Shown here: in pieces, positions 44,494 to 54,245 of the stretch | Position numbering within the stretch: the stretch's first letter is position 1 | Layout: each line of letters starts with the position of its first letter | Source of the DNA: Leptolyngbya sp. SIO1E4 | GTDB taxonomy: Bacteria; Cyanobacteriota; Cyanobacteriia; Phormidesmidales; Phormidesmidaceae | Assembly (NCBI GenBank): GCA_010672825.2 | Contig: JAAHFU020000005.1 | Coordinates: 248,001 to 312,000 of the forward strand | Reading direction: 5' to 3' | Length of the DNA: 64,000 bases | The notes under the pieces: model-generated | Told to the model about the DNA's origin: nothing | Seen by the model: the letters and a program-made list of their open reading frames with translations, nothing else | Database searches by the model: none | Position numbers and translations under genes: made by a program

Positions 44494-44919
44494 CTAATCT
44501 TTTAATTTTTCAAATACATATGTTGTTGCCACCGAGCACCCTGTCAAAAGAACAGTCAGGCCAAAAACGATAACTGTTTCAATAGAATTATTGGAATCAA
44601 ACGCAAGAGCTTTAGGATCTATCTCTGTACCGAATGGATGTTTTTCTATAACATAGACAACACCACCTATGAGCGTAGTGAAAGCATCTATCGCGAGAGC
44701 AATAAACCAGAGCATCTTAAGGAAGATCGAGGAATTCTTCGAAAAGATAGCTTGATGTGACATCGCCATTCCTGTAAGAACAAATCCGCCACCAAAACAA
44801 AGCGTCCAAGCCAAAAGATTGGATGGAGCGAGTAATCCAGCAAGTGCCGTAACACCTAGAAGTGCATCAGAAATCGACGCAATTATAGTTACTATCGCTA
44901 TGCATATCCACGCTATCAT
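44494..44919 (-). CDS. Small four-TM membrane protein, unknown
   Basis: The 141-residue protein starts at ATG 44919 with AGAGGAA 8-9 nt upstream. It has four hydrophobic segments, near residues 1-22, 30-55, 66-92 and 113-135 (for example MIAWICIAIVTIIASISDAL and TVIVFGLTVLLTGCSVATTY). A polar loop (EKHPFGTEIDPKALAFDSNN) lies between helices 3 and 4. I do not recognise a family. It lies 16 nt after the 137-residue gene on the same strand, so the two are probably co-expressed. Confidence 0.6.
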   Translation of the reverse strand: MIAWICIAIVTIIASISDALLGVTALAGLLAPSNLLAWTLCFGGGFVLTGMAMSHQAIFSKNSSIFLKMLWFIALAIDAFTTLIGGVVYVIEKHPFGTEIDPKALAFDSNNSIETVIVFGLTVLLTGCSVATTYVFEKLKD

Positions 44920-44935
44920 GGCATGAATTCCTCTT

Positions 44936-45349
44936 TCAGTGAATTGAAAAGCAAGTACCAGATATTTGGGGTCGAAAATCTCGGATTACATAGAAAATGC
45001 CAAGACCTTCAGAGTTGACTACTGGAATAACTGGATATTTTCTCCAATGAGGTAATCCCTCCTTTTCAAAATCAATAGCAATAACAGAACCTTTAGGAAC
45101 CAAACTATCTGCATCAAATTGATCTCCTAAATCATTTACATGATTGACCAAAGCAGATGCGATATGATGGCTTACCGGCCCAATCAATAAAGTCCTGAAT
45201 TTAGATTCAGCAATGCTAGATTCACAGATTATAGCGTTATCATTAAATGATTTAAATATCATGAAAGAACCAATTAAAAAACCTAAAATTGGAGCGGCTA
45301 TGACAAGGCTTCTCAGTAATGAAATAAACACATTTAAAGGATTCTTCAT
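44936..45349 (-). CDS. Single-TM protein with extracytoplasmic domain, unknown
   Basis: 137 residues: an N-terminal TM helix (SLVIAAPILGFLIGSFMIFK), then about 100 residues of mixed alpha/beta sequence with two cysteines (IICESS, GTCFSIH) that could pair outside the cytoplasm. No family is recognised. It is directly upstream (16 nt) of the four-TM gene. Base composition is AT-rich and the ribosome site (GAGTGAAGC) is weak. Confidence 0.55.
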   Translation of the reverse strand: MKNPLNVFISLLRSLVIAAPILGFLIGSFMIFKSFNDNAIICESSIAESKFRTLLIGPVSHHIASALVNHVNDLGDQFDADSLVPKGSVIAIDFEKEGLPHWRKYPVIPVVNSEGLGIFYVIRDFRPQISGTCFSIH

Positions 45350-45577
45350 GCTTCACTCACATAGACTTTGATTCTCTGTATTTCTATATTAGTCGTACTG
45401 ATATGAGAAGGAGAAAGCACTCTATGTCTCTACAAATCGGCAGTAATGATACGCAAAAAGTCTAATCTGACTTTTCCTGTCGTCTTTTTGAGAGAAAATC
45501 CGGCAGGATCTGACTACCCTGAAAACCTGAAAACTTGTTGGCAATTCTCCTCTCAGAACCTTGGACATTTGGTCATC

Positions 45578-45973
45578 TTAAGATTTGGTGGGAAAAGTTA
45601 GGTTTAACAAACTTATCGCAGTCACAAACACGAGGGTGACCACACCATAGAGGACTGAATGGCTCAAGAAGCTTTCCCCTCTAAAAAGTTGATCAAGAAT
45701 TGCTCTGATGCCACTCAACAACGCAGCAAATATCGTCAGCAATGTGACAACAACGCCAACGATCAATCTCAGCTTTCCTTTAACCAACCAACTACAATAC
45801 ACTCCGATAAAAATCGCCCCTAAAAATGTCGCAAATGGGAAAAAAGGGTTTCCATCAGGACATCCCGCAGCAAAAACGCAAAGAGAAGTACTCAGGATAT
45901 AGGTTCCTAAGCCTATCGCAGTCCCTACAAAGAAGCTGGTTTTATTGGGATATAGCTGCAAAAACTCAAACAT
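45578..45973 (-). CDS. Small multi-TM membrane protein, unknown
   Basis: 131 residues with four likely TM helices (FFVGTAIGLGTYILSTSLCV, FATFLGAIFIGVYCSWLVKG, LIVGVVVTLLTIFAALLSGI, VLYGVVTLVFVTAISLLNL). AGGGGTC precedes ATG 45973. There are no conserved motifs I can name. It is separated from the 44936-45349 gene by 228 nt in which nothing further is seen. Confidence 0.55.
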   Translation of the reverse strand: MFEFLQLYPNKTSFFVGTAIGLGTYILSTSLCVFAAGCPDGNPFFPFATFLGAIFIGVYCSWLVKGKLRLIVGVVVTLLTIFAALLSGIRAILDQLFRGESFLSHSVLYGVVTLVFVTAISLLNLTFPTKS

Positions 45974-46029
45974 AATGACCCCTGATTTTTGACTGACATC
46001 ACGACAGCATTTCTCACTCTGATGAAGGA

Positions 46030-46112
46030 CTAACCTTAAACTCCAAACCCCAGACTCTAGACCCGATTGCGACCAGGATGTCCCTCACTCAGCCAAAAAA
46101 GGCTGTATATCA
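46030..46112 (+). repeat. Degenerate copy of the ~98-bp element (copy 5)
   Basis: CCTTAAACTCCAAACCCCAG and ACTCTAGACCC, then GACCAGGATG and AAAGGCTGTATA, align with CCTAGACCCCAAACCCTAGA, CCCAGATG and AAGGCTATAA of copy 1. The left end is missing. Confidence 0.45.
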
Positions 46113-46199
46113 ATGGCGGTAACAGGCTGATCCGAGCACCTTCTTGAAAAAAACAGCGATAAACCTCGCCCAATCAGAAGCAAAAACGACGAGACAAAT

Positions 46200-46469
46200 T
46201 TATCTTTTCACATCCTCACACTGTAAGATTCGCTCTAAGTTAGCCCGCTGTTGGAGTTGGCTAACGTCCTGCTTAAATATGTACTTTCGATATAAGTGAG
46301 CAACGAGGCAAACGGCAAAGAAAATTAAAGCTGGGGTCATACACATCACTTGAATTAAGAGAAGCGTATCTCCAGTGAGCGAATTACTAAACGAGTGAGT
46401 GACTGCCTGCTGATAGGCATAGTGAGGATGTTTGAACTGATCGAGGTGTGAAGAAGCAACGGTTTTCAT
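46200..46469 (-). CDS. Small single-TM protein, unknown (doubtful)
   Basis: Start ATG 46469 (MKTVASSHLDQFKHPHYAYQ) gives 89 residues with one TM helix (LIQVMCMTPALIFFAVCLVA) and a charged C-terminus. The open frame continues to a TTG at 46505 without improving the start. There is no ribosome site and no recognisable family. Coding status rests on the clean TM segment only. Confidence 0.4.
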   Translation of the reverse strand: MKTVASSHLDQFKHPHYAYQQAVTHSFSNSLTGDTLLLIQVMCMTPALIFFAVCLVAHLYRKYIFKQDVSQLQQRANLERILQCEDVKR

Positions 46470-46717
46470 AAGACAATATTGCTTAAGTGAGCATATGGAA
46501 GGCAAATACAGCCCTTGGTGATATCCAGATCCTGAGTTTGACTCAAGGAGGACATCTGATTTCCAAATTGGATGTCATTTAGCTTCAGGTACAATGCCTC
46601 GATACTCGTCATATTCTTGCGACTAAAAAAACCCGTAGACTCGCAGACTGCTAACGATTTAAACCTTGTGTTGAAGGTTAATTTCAAGATAAAAAACGAG
46701 CCGCTTAAGGACATCGA

Positions 46718-46775
46718 ACATTTGTCACTCTTGATGCATGACAAATGTCATTGACGATTGACACTTACGGTCAAT
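46718..46775. promoter_or_regulatory. Two nested inverted repeats upstream of the second NB-ARC-WD40 gene
   Basis: ACATTTGTCA (46718-46727) is perfectly complemented by TGACAAATGT (46739-46748), and ATTGAC (46757-46762) by GTCAAT (46770-46775). The set resembles a double operator or the TGACA/TGTCA end repeats of Tn7-like elements. The rest of 46470-46898 shows no gene. A TTGACA at 46758 could be a -35 box, but no fitting -10 is seen. Confidence 0.45.
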
Positions 46776-46898
46776 ATCTCGCCAATGTTTTAATTACTTA
46801 CCACTTCTATTGCTGATTTGTATATTTTCTAGCCGCCTCAGTTTTTCTTTGACAAACTGATAGGCGATTGAGGGTTGCTACTCCAGGAAAGGTTATGT

Positions 46899-49800
46899 AT
46901 GGCGTCTCTTAAAGCTTCGCAACAGGGGTTAACTCAGATTAAACAAGCCATTGCCCAAAAGGGCTGGAAAGTGGGCAGCGATCGCTGGCTGGTAGAAGCC
47001 AGCAAAGTGATTGAACCCCAGGGTGACTGGCCTGAATCAGGCCCCTATGCCTATGGATGTAGTGCCCAAACCTGGGAGCGCTTCTTGCAAGGGACAGCGA
47101 TTCGAGAGCGCAGCTTCATGGCCTTTTGCCAGGTGCTCTTCATCAATCCTGAGGACGTGGTTGAATCTCCCCATCCCCTGCGAGAAGATTGGGGCGAAGC
47201 CCCAGATGTCTCTACTTTTTACGGACGTGACCAGGAACTCTCTACCCTACAGCAATGGCTATTCAATGACCACTGCCAGCTGATTGCCATTGTGGGGCTG
47301 GCTGGCATCGGCAAAACTCGCTTAGTCAGAGGCGGGATTGGCAAAACAGATTTGTCTTTACACCTTGCCCACCAAGTACGTGACGAGTTTGACTGCTTAA
47401 GCTGGCGACGCCTGTTGAATGCCCCCCCACCAGAAGCAGTCCTGACAGAGCTGATTGAATTTGTCTCGGACAATCAAACAACCGTGTTGGCCGACACCTT
47501 AGATGGCTTAATCACCCAGTTGCTGCACCATTTGAAGCAGCGCCGCTGTTTGCTGATTCTGGACAATGTGGAGTCTATTCTGCAGGGTAGTGTGGGTGAA
47601 ACACCGCTGCAAGCAGGCCGCTCGGGCACTTATCGGCCCGGATATGAGGGCTATGGCAATTTTTTCAGGCGGATCGGCGAAACAGCGCATCAGAGCTGCT
47701 TGCTGTTAACCAGTCGGGAAAAGCCCCAAGACATTGAAAACATGGAAGGGGGGCGGCTCGTGCGATCGCTCCAGCTCGGTGGCGTCGATAAAGCCGCTGG
47801 TCAAGCCATTTTCCAAAGCATCGCCAATGCCTACGATGCCAGCTTTCAAGGGTCTGAGGAAGCGTGGGAAGACTTGATTGCTTTCTACTGTGGTAATCCG
47901 TTAGTTTTAGAAGTTGTCGCCAGACACATTCTGAAACTTTTTGATGGCAACCTGGCTGCATTCTTAGCGCAGAATTTAAGAGTCTTTGGCAAAATTCGCG
48001 ACTTGCTAGATTGGCACTTTGAGCGCTTTTCTGACGCTGAAAAAGAAATCATGTATTGGTTAACCATTAATCGAGAAGCGGTCTCGATTTCAGAACTGCA
48101 GGAAGATGTTCTGCTGCCGTTCGCCCAAAAACATATTCCAGAAACCCTAGACACCTTAGAAAGACACATTCCTATCGAGAAAAGCAACAAACAATTCACG
48201 CTGCAGCCTGTCTTGATTGAATATATGACCGATCGCTTTATCAAAGAAATCTGCCAGGAATTACAGACGGGCAACCTGCAACTGTTTAATCGCCACGCTC
48301 TGATTAAAGTCTCGGCAAAAGAATATGTGAGAAACAGTCAAATTCGTATGATTCTTCGTCCCATCAGTGAGCAAGTTATTCCGATTTTAGGATTAGAAAA
48401 TCAAAATTGCTTAGACAATCAGCTCTCCCAAATCCTTTCAAATTTGCAGCAAACTTACCAAAAGCGGCCAGGCTATGCCGCCGGCAACCTGCTCAATCTG
48501 ATGCGCTATGGAGGGCTGGATCTCAGCGGCTACGATTTTTCCACCCTGGCCATTTGGCAGGCCGATCTTCAGGATGTCAATTTGCATGAGGTCAACTTTA
48601 CGGCCTGTGAGTTTGATCGATCTCGCTTCACCCAAGACTTTGGCTGCGTGTATTCCATTGCCTTTAGCCCCGATCAAACGCTGTTTGCAGTCGGCGACTC
48701 CATGGCTGGCATTCGGCTGTTTCGTCTCAAAGATGGACAGCCCTTTACCTATCTGCAAGGCCATAAAGAGGGCATTGTTGCAGACCTATCGTTTAGTCCC
48801 GATGGCAAATTGCTCGCCAGCAGCAGTATGGACAATACGGTAAAACTCTGGGATGTCCAGACAGGCCAATGTGTGAGAACGCTGATAGGTCACGAAAAGT
48901 GGGTTCGGACGGTAGCCTTTAGCGCCGATGGGCAGACGGTGGCCAGTGGTGGCGATGACGATACGATCAGGCTTTGGCATATCTCTAACGGAGACTGCCG
49001 AGTCCTAGAGGGGCACACAGCATGGATTTGGGCCCTATCCTTTCACCCACGGGAGAATCTCCTGGCCAGTGGCTCACAGGATGGAACGATCCGGTTGTGG
49101 CATGCCACCACTGGGGAATGTTGCCAGGTTTTGCACGATCATGAACACGCCGTTCTCTCGGTTGCCTTTCACCCTAACGGTGAAACGTTAGTCAGCGGCG
49201 GTGCAGACCACACCCTCCACCTGTGGGATGTCCAGACTGGTGAGTGTTTGAAGACCTTGAAAGGTCATACCCAAGAAGTGTACGCAACAGCCTTTAACGG
49301 CGACGGTCACATGATTGCCAGTGGCAGCCATGACCAAAGCGCAAAAGTATGGAATGCCCAAACGGGTGAGCTTTTAAAGACCTTGAAGGGACATCATGAA
49401 CGGGTACGTGCCCTAGCGTTTGCTCCCCATAAAAACCTACTGGCCACTTCCAGCGAGAATCAGCTGATAAAACTGTGGGATGTCGATACTGGAGACTGTC
49501 TTAAAACCTGGCACGGCTATAACAATTTAGTCTGGACGATTGACATCTCTCCTGACGGGCAATGGCTTGCCAGCTGCAGCCAAGATGACTTTGTCAGCCT
49601 TTGGGACCTACATACCCGGACGCTAACGGCAAAGCTGGTGGGACACCATAATTGGATCGGGGCTGTTGCCTTTAGTCCTGACGGGCAAATTTTAGCCAGC
49701 GCTAGCTATGACGAAACCATCAAGCTCTGGGATATCAAGACTCGGCAGTGCCGCAACACGCTTTATGGGTATGCCAAGGGGGGATGGGCTGCAGGCTTTA

Positions 49801-50498
49801 GCCCCAATAATCAGTGGTTAGCGGCGGGCAGCAAAAGTGGGACTGTTCATCTTTGGGATACAACAACCGGAGAACATGTGCGATCGATTGCAGCCCATAG
49901 TCACGGCCATCCCGTTTGGTTTGTCGCCTTTAGCGCTGATAGTCGAACATGCGCCAGCTGCAGCGAAGATAAAACAATCAAGCTCTGGGATGTTGAGACG
50001 GGGGCGTGCTGCCTCACCATCACAGACCCCACCAGTAAAGTCAGGGCGATCGCGTTTCATCCCGATGGTCAATGTCTTATCAGTGGAGGAGATGATCATC
50101 ACATTAAGCTTTGGGATCTCTCGACCGGCAAATTAATACAAACCTTTCAAGGACATACTGACCGGGTTTTGGGTCTATGCTTGAGCCCCTATGAAAACAT
50201 CTTGGTCAGTGCTGGTCGAGATGCCACCGTTCGCCTTTGGGACGTTCATACCGGACACAGTATTCGCATCTTGAAAGGTCACCGCTCTGCGGTCAGAGGG
50301 CTGGCCTTCACCCCTGACGGGCAAACCCTGGCCAGCAGCAGCACCGACAACACCATTCGACTCTGGGATATGGAAACTGAGCAAACGCTGAAAGTGCTGC
50401 GCTCTCAGAGACCTTACGAGGGGATGAAGATTGCAGATGTGCAGGGGTTGACGATAGCTCAAAAAGACATGCTGATAGCCCTAGGCGCAATTGGCTGA
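46899..50498 (+). CDS. NB-ARC protein with N-terminal HTH-like domain, 14 WD40 repeats and duplicated P-loop
   Basis: ATG 46899 lies 6 nt after AGGAAAGG and gives 1199 residues; an upstream in-frame TTG at 46875 is unlikely. The N-terminus (LTQIKQAIAQKGWKVGSDRW, SAQTWERFLQGTAIRERSF) resembles the HTH-like domain found ahead of many cyanobacterial STAND ATPases. NB-ARC follows from FYGRDQELSTLQQWL. The P-loop region is odd: GLAGIGKTRLVRGGIGKTDL contains two GIGKT motifs where the 8336 protein has one GMGGIGKTAL. Walker B (CLLILDNVES) and LLLTSREKP are normal. Fourteen WD40 blades and the tail RPYEGMKIADVQGLTIAQK match the 8336 protein's plan. A two-TM protein is encoded 99 nt downstream. Function is inferred as a conflict or signalling switch. 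Confidence 0.85.
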   Translation: MASLKASQQGLTQIKQAIAQKGWKVGSDRWLVEASKVIEPQGDWPESGPYAYGCSAQTWERFLQGTAIRERSFMAFCQVLFINPEDVVESPHPLREDWGEAPDVSTFYGRDQELSTLQQWLFNDHCQLIAIVGLAGIGKTRLVRGGIGKTDLSLHLAHQVRDEFDCLSWRRLLNAPPPEAVLTELIEFVSDNQTTVLADTLDGLITQLLHHLKQRRCLLILDNVESILQGSVGETPLQAGRSGTYRPGYEGYGNFFRRIGETAHQSCLLLTSREKPQDIENMEGGRLVRSLQLGGVDKAAGQAIFQSIANAYDASFQGSEEAWEDLIAFYCGNPLVLEVVARHILKLFDGNLAAFLAQNLRVFGKIRDLLDWHFERFSDAEKEIMYWLTINREAVSISELQEDVLLPFAQKHIPETLDTLERHIPIEKSNKQFTLQPVLIEYMTDRFIKEICQELQTGNLQLFNRHALIKVSAKEYVRNSQIRMILRPISEQVIPILGLENQNCLDNQLSQILSNLQQTYQKRPGYAAGNLLNLMRYGGLDLSGYDFSTLAIWQADLQDVNLHEVNFTACEFDRSRFTQDFGCVYSIAFSPDQTLFAVGDSMAGIRLFRLKDGQPFTYLQGHKEGIVADLSFSPDGKLLASSSMDNTVKLWDVQTGQCVRTLIGHEKWVRTVAFSADGQTVASGGDDDTIRLWHISNGDCRVLEGHTAWIWALSFHPRENLLASGSQDGTIRLWHATTGECCQVLHDHEHAVLSVAFHPNGETLVSGGADHTLHLWDVQTGECLKTLKGHTQEVYATAFNGDGHMIASGSHDQSAKVWNAQTGELLKTLKGHHERVRALAFAPHKNLLATSSENQLIKLWDVDTGDCLKTWHGYNNLVWTIDISPDGQWLASCSQDDFVSLWDLHTRTLTAKLVGHHNWIGAVAFSPDGQILASASYDETIKLWDIKTRQCRNTLYGYAKGGWAAGFSPNNQWLAAGSKSGTVHLWDTTTGEHVRSIAAHSHGHPVWFVAFSADSRTCASCSEDKTIKLWDVETGACCLTITDPTSKVRAIAFHPDGQCLISGGDDHHIKLWDLSTGKLIQTFQGHTDRVLGLCLSPYENILVSAGRDATVRLWDVHTGHSIRILKGHRSAVRGLAFTPDGQTLASSSTDNTIRLWDMETEQTLKVLRSQRPYEGMKIADVQGLTIAQKDMLIALGAIG

Positions 50499-50597
50499 TG
50501 ATGACATTTATCATGCCTTGACAATGACAATGATCAGATGCTCTCGAAAGCACTACCTCCTATAAAGACATCAAAGCTGTTATTTAGGAGGATACGC

Positions 50598-51038
50598 ATG
50601 TCAACTGAGCCCAACCCTTCGCCCCATAGTTCTAATCATGAGCACAGTGCATTAAGACAACAAATTCAACAGAGCTTGCAGAAAGCAGAGACGCAAAAGA
50701 AACGCCTCAAATCAACTGACCGTCGATACACTATTACTAATTTGGTTTTGAGTGCGATCGCGACCTTTATTGCTGGCGAGTCTGCGATTTCAGGTGAGCC
50801 TATTATGGGTAACTGGCGATTTACGGCCATGATGGCATCCGTTTGTACCTTAGGCGCGACACTCGCAGCCGGGATTCATAAACAAATTGCTTCTCCCGAC
50901 CAATTGCTAGAGACCAGCGAATGTGCGGCCAAGCTGAAAGTGCTCAAGATAGAAACCATTTCTGAGGACTACGAACTGGATGCCGTGAATGCAGAATATC
51001 AGCATATTCTCTCTGAATTTGCCCGAGTAGATTGCTAA
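50598..51038 (+). CDS. Two-TM protein with flanking helices, SLATT-like topology
   Basis: ATG 50598 follows a strong TTAGGAGG and gives 146 residues. A helical N-terminus (ALRQQIQQSLQKAETQKKRL) leads into two hydrophobic segments (ITNLVLSAIATFIAGESAIS and FTAMMASVCTLGATLAAGI) and a helical C-terminal part of about 50 residues. This order (helix, two TM, helix) is that of SLATT-type pore-forming effectors of bacterial conflict systems, but I see no decisive sequence match. Its position 99 nt after an NB-ARC-WD40 gene on the same strand makes an effector role worth testing. Confidence 0.6.
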   Translation: MSTEPNPSPHSSNHEHSALRQQIQQSLQKAETQKKRLKSTDRRYTITNLVLSAIATFIAGESAISGEPIMGNWRFTAMMASVCTLGATLAAGIHKQIASPDQLLETSECAAKLKVLKIETISEDYELDAVNAEYQHILSEFARVDC

Positions 51039-51223
51039 ACCCCATCCGATGTGAAAACCAGGGTTTTTCCTCGGGTAAAAATTAGGGGTCTGGAGGTGGC
51101 CAAGGTATCAACCCAGGCGTGCAAAATCTTGTGAAGTTAACCCGATGAGTGTGTCTGTAGTAAGCTTCAATACTCCGGTAACACTCATCAATTTAATTCA
51201 CAATAAATTTTGGTAAGCATACG

Positions 51224-52345
51224 ATGAAACGCCGAGAAATCATCAACTACCTTGCTGTGGGCTCTGGCACCGCCATTGGAGTCGCGGCCTGTGGGGATAA
51301 CTCTGCGCCCACTTCTGCCCAGGACGACGCCAGCTCCCCTGCCTTCCCTTCTGTGTCCTGGCGAATGGCCACAAGTTGGCCTCAGGCACTGGATACTATC
51401 TATGGCGGGGCTCAGACCATCAGCGATCGGGTTGGGGAACTCACGGGGGGGCGCTTCACCATCGAACCCTATGCCGCTGGCGAAATTGTTCCGGGTCTAG
51501 AAGTCCTCGATGCTGTGCAGGGGGGCACCGTCGAGTGTGGGCATACGGCCAGCTATTACTACGTAGGCAAAAATCCAGCCCTCGCCTTTGGCACAACCGT
51601 TCCCTTTGGACTCAATGCCCAACAGCAAAATTCCTGGTTTTACCACGGGGGCGGACTGGATGCGATGCACAAACTCTACGCTGACTTCGGCGTGATTAAC
51701 TTCCCGGCAGGCAATACCGGCGTACAGATGGGCGGCTGGTTTAAGCGCGAAGTCAATTCCCTATCTGACCTGCAAGGGTTGAAGATGCGCATCCCGGGTT
51801 TAGGGGGTGAAGTGATGGCGTCTCTAGGGGTGAACGTGCAGGTCTTGCCAGGGGGCGAAATCTTTCTGGCGCTGGATCGCAATGCGATTGATGCAGCGGA
51901 GTTCGTTGGCCCCTACGATGATGAGAAGCTGGGCCTGGCGGATGCCGCCGACTTTTACTACTATCCTGGCTGGTGGGAGCCGGGTGCTGCCCTGGAAGTA
52001 CAAGTCAATCTACAAGCGTGGAGTAGTCTGCCGTCGGAATATCAGGAGGCTCTTAAAACAGCCGCGTTTGAGGCCAACTTGAACATGCTGTCAAAATATG
52101 ACGCCCTCAATGGGGCCGCGCTCAAGCGACTGGTCGATAAGGGGGTCAAGCTTACGCCCTACAGTAACGAGATTTTGCAGGCCGCTGAGCAAGCCTCATT
52201 TGAGATTTATGAGCAGAATGCCAGTAATGATGCAACGTTCAAGGAGATCTATGACAGCTGGCGGGCGTTTCGCGATGACGTCTACGGTTGGAATCGAATT
52301 AACGAGCTCAGCTTTTCTAGCTTTGTCAACAAGGGTGAAGCATGA
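51224..52345 (+). CDS. dctP: TRAP transporter substrate-binding subunit (DctP/TakP type)
   Basis: The 373-residue protein starts with a twin-arginine pair and lipobox-like end ([20 protein letters not shown], then AACG), so it is exported and perhaps lipid-anchored. The DctP fold shows in [60 protein letters not shown] and [12 protein letters not shown]. The WPQALD and GPYDDEKLG segments are those of TakP-like, 2-keto-acid-binding members, while cyanobacterial relatives (Gtr) take glutamate. It overlaps the small membrane subunit by 4 nt (ATGA). The ligand remains unproven. Confidence 0.9.
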   Translation: MKRREIINYLAVGSGTAIGVAACGDNSAPTSAQDDASSPAFPSVSWRMATSWPQALDTIYGGAQTISDRVGELTGGRFTIEPYAAGEIVPGLEVLDAVQGGTVECGHTASYYYVGKNPALAFGTTVPFGLNAQQQNSWFYHGGGLDAMHKLYADFGVINFPAGNTGVQMGGWFKREVNSLSDLQGLKMRIPGLGGEVMASLGVNVQVLPGGEIFLALDRNAIDAAEFVGPYDDEKLGLADAADFYYYPGWWEPGAALEVQVNLQAWSSLPSEYQEALKTAAFEANLNMLSKYDALNGAALKRLVDKGVKLTPYSNEILQAAEQASFEIYEQNASNDATFKEIYDSWRAFRDDVYGWNRINELSFSSFVNKGEA

Positions 52346-52914
52346 GTCAGCTGCTCATCCTGTCTTACTGGATCGATCGAATTAACACGGGCATCGGTCG
52401 GCTAGCCGGTTGGCTGGTGTTGGTAATGATTGGCGTGGGCTGCTGGAACGTCCTTGGCCGTTATGTCGGGCAGGCAGTCGGGCGTAATCTCAGTTCAAAC
52501 GCGCTGATCGAGACACAGTGGTATTTATTTAGCGTGGTGTTTTTGTTGGGAGCAGCCTATACGCTACGCCAGAACGGGCATGTGCGGGTAGACGTCTTTC
52601 AGTCGCGCTGGGGAGTGCGGCGTAAAGCATTCGCAGAGCTCGTGGGAACCTTGCTGTTTCTGCTGCCGTTTGCGGGGCTGCTGTTAGCGTTTTCGTGGCG
52701 GTGGGTGCTGGCTTCATGGCGCATTTGGGAGACCTCACCGGATCCGGGGGGGCTGCCACGCTACCCCGTGAAGTCCCTGATTTTGGTGGGCTTTGTCGTC
52801 CTGCTGCTACAGGGGCTGTCTGAGGCGATTAAGAATCTGGCAGTGCTGATGGGCGATCGCACACCGGAGTTGGAACCACTCGACCCACAGGAACCCACCG
52901 GAGGAGACGCTTAA
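52342..52914 (+). CDS. dctQ: TRAP transporter small membrane subunit
   Basis: 190 residues with four TM helices ([80 protein letters not shown]) and the DctQ-type segment [13 protein letters not shown]. It forms the membrane complex with DctM. It overlaps dctP by 4 nt and dctM by 1 nt (TAATG), so the three genes are translationally coupled. Confidence 0.92.
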   Translation: MSQLLILSYWIDRINTGIGRLAGWLVLVMIGVGCWNVLGRYVGQAVGRNLSSNALIETQWYLFSVVFLLGAAYTLRQNGHVRVDVFQSRWGVRRKAFAELVGTLLFLLPFAGLLLAFSWRWVLASWRIWETSPDPGGLPRYPVKSLILVGFVVLLLQGLSEAIKNLAVLMGDRTPELEPLDPQEPTGGDA

Positions 52915-54245
52915 TGGATTGGCTAGGGCCAAGCATGTTTGTTGGGGCGCTGGTGCTGCTGTCACTGGGCTACCCGGTAGCCTTTTCACTGGGCGGTGTG
53001 GCGATTTTGTTTGGCCTGATTGGGGTAGCGCTGGATGTGTTTAATCCAGTGCTCATGGCGGCGATGCCACAGCGGATTTTTGGCATCATGAACAACTTTA
53101 CGCTGCTGGCCATTCCCTACTTCATTTTTATGGGAGCAATGCTGCAGAAATCTGGCATTGCCGAAAATCTGCTGGAGACCATGGGGCAGGTATTTGGTCG
53201 GGTCAGGGGGGGGCTGGCGATCGCCGTCATCACCGTGGGGGCGCTGCTGGCGGCCACCACCGGTGTGGTGGCCGCCACCGTCGTAACCATGGGCCTGATT
53301 TCACTGCCTACGATGCTCCGCTACGGCTACAACAAAGACCTCTCTGTAGGCGTGATTGCCGCCTCAGGCACCCTCGGGCAGATTATTCCCCCCAGTATTG
53401 TGCTGGTGGTCTTGGCAGACCAGCTTGGTATTTCCGTGGGAGATTTGTTCGTGGGCTCCATCATTCCTGGGCTGTTGATGGCGGGCGCATTTATTACCCA
53501 CGTCGTTGTTATTTCGGCGATTCGGCCCGATCTGGTACCGGCCCTGCCGAAGGAGCTGCTCGCCGTCAGAGGGAAGGCACTGCTCACTAAGGTTGTGCGG
53601 GTGATGATACCGCCACTGCTCTTGATTTTGCTGGTGCTCGGCAGCATTTTCTTTGGGGTGGCAACACCTACTGAAGCGGGCGCTCTCGGGGCGGTAGGCG
53701 CCATAGTTTTAGCCTGGTGCAACGGGCAGCTTTCGCGACAAACCCTGTGGGAAGTCTGCGATCGCACCCTGCGCACAACCAGCATGGTGATGTTCATTCT
53801 GATTGGTTCAACGGCGTTCAGCCTGGTATTTCGAGGGCTGCGCGGCGATCGGTTTATCTTCAACCTCCTGACTCAGTTACCGGGTGGGCAAGTCGGGTTT
53901 TTATTGGTCAGTATGCTGACCATCTTTGTGTTGGGCTTCTTTATTAGCTTCTTCGAGATTGCCTTTATTGTGGTGCCACTGTTCGCCCCGATCGCCGAGC
54001 AGCTCTATGGCTTTGGGGGGTTGGTCTGGTACGGGGTAATTATCGGGGCCAACATGCAGACCTCGTTTCTCACACCCCCGTTTGGCTTCGCCCTGTTTTA
54101 TCTGCGCGGCGTCACCCCACCCGAAATCACAACGGGCAATATCTATCGCGGGGTCGTCCCGTTTATCTTGTTGCAGCTAATCATATTGTTGATGATTATT
54201 ATTTTCCCCATCCTGGTCAACTTCTTACCGTCTTTGAGCAGCTAG
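52914..54245 (+). CDS. dctM: TRAP transporter large membrane subunit
   Basis: 443 residues with about 12 TM helices, of normal length for DctM. Typical segments are GPSMFVGALVLLSLGYPVAF, PYFIFMGAMLQKSGIAENLL, GALLAATTGVVAATVVTMGL, GTLGQIIPPSIVLVVLADQL, ATPTEAGALGAVGAI and TSFLTPPFGFALFYLRGV. It is the sodium-driven elevator subunit moving the ligand delivered by DctP. It is the last gene of the TRAP operon; the 257 nt after it hold no gene. Confidence 0.93.
   Translation: MDWLGPSMFVGALVLLSLGYPVAFSLGGVAILFGLIGVALDVFNPVLMAAMPQRIFGIMNNFTLLAIPYFIFMGAMLQKSGIAENLLETMGQVFGRVRGGLAIAVITVGALLAATTGVVAATVVTMGLISLPTMLRYGYNKDLSVGVIAASGTLGQIIPPSIVLVVLADQLGISVGDLFVGSIIPGLLMAGAFITHVVVISAIRPDLVPALPKELLAVRGKALLTKVVRVMIPPLLLILLVLGSIFFGVATPTEAGALGAVGAIVLAWCNGQLSRQTLWEVCDRTLRTTSMVMFILIGSTAFSLVFRGLRGDRFIFNLLTQLPGGQVGFLLVSMLTIFVLGFFISFFEIAFIVVPLFAPIAEQLYGFGGLVWYGVIIGANMQTSFLTPPFGFALFYLRGVTPPEITTGNIYRGVVPFILLQLIILLMIIIFPILVNFLPSLSS

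Noticed and set aside
46466-46744. 92-residue minus-strand frame upstream of the 46200-46469 frame
   Set aside because: It has no ribosome site, no ATG at the right place and no protein-like pattern, and it covers the inverted repeats.
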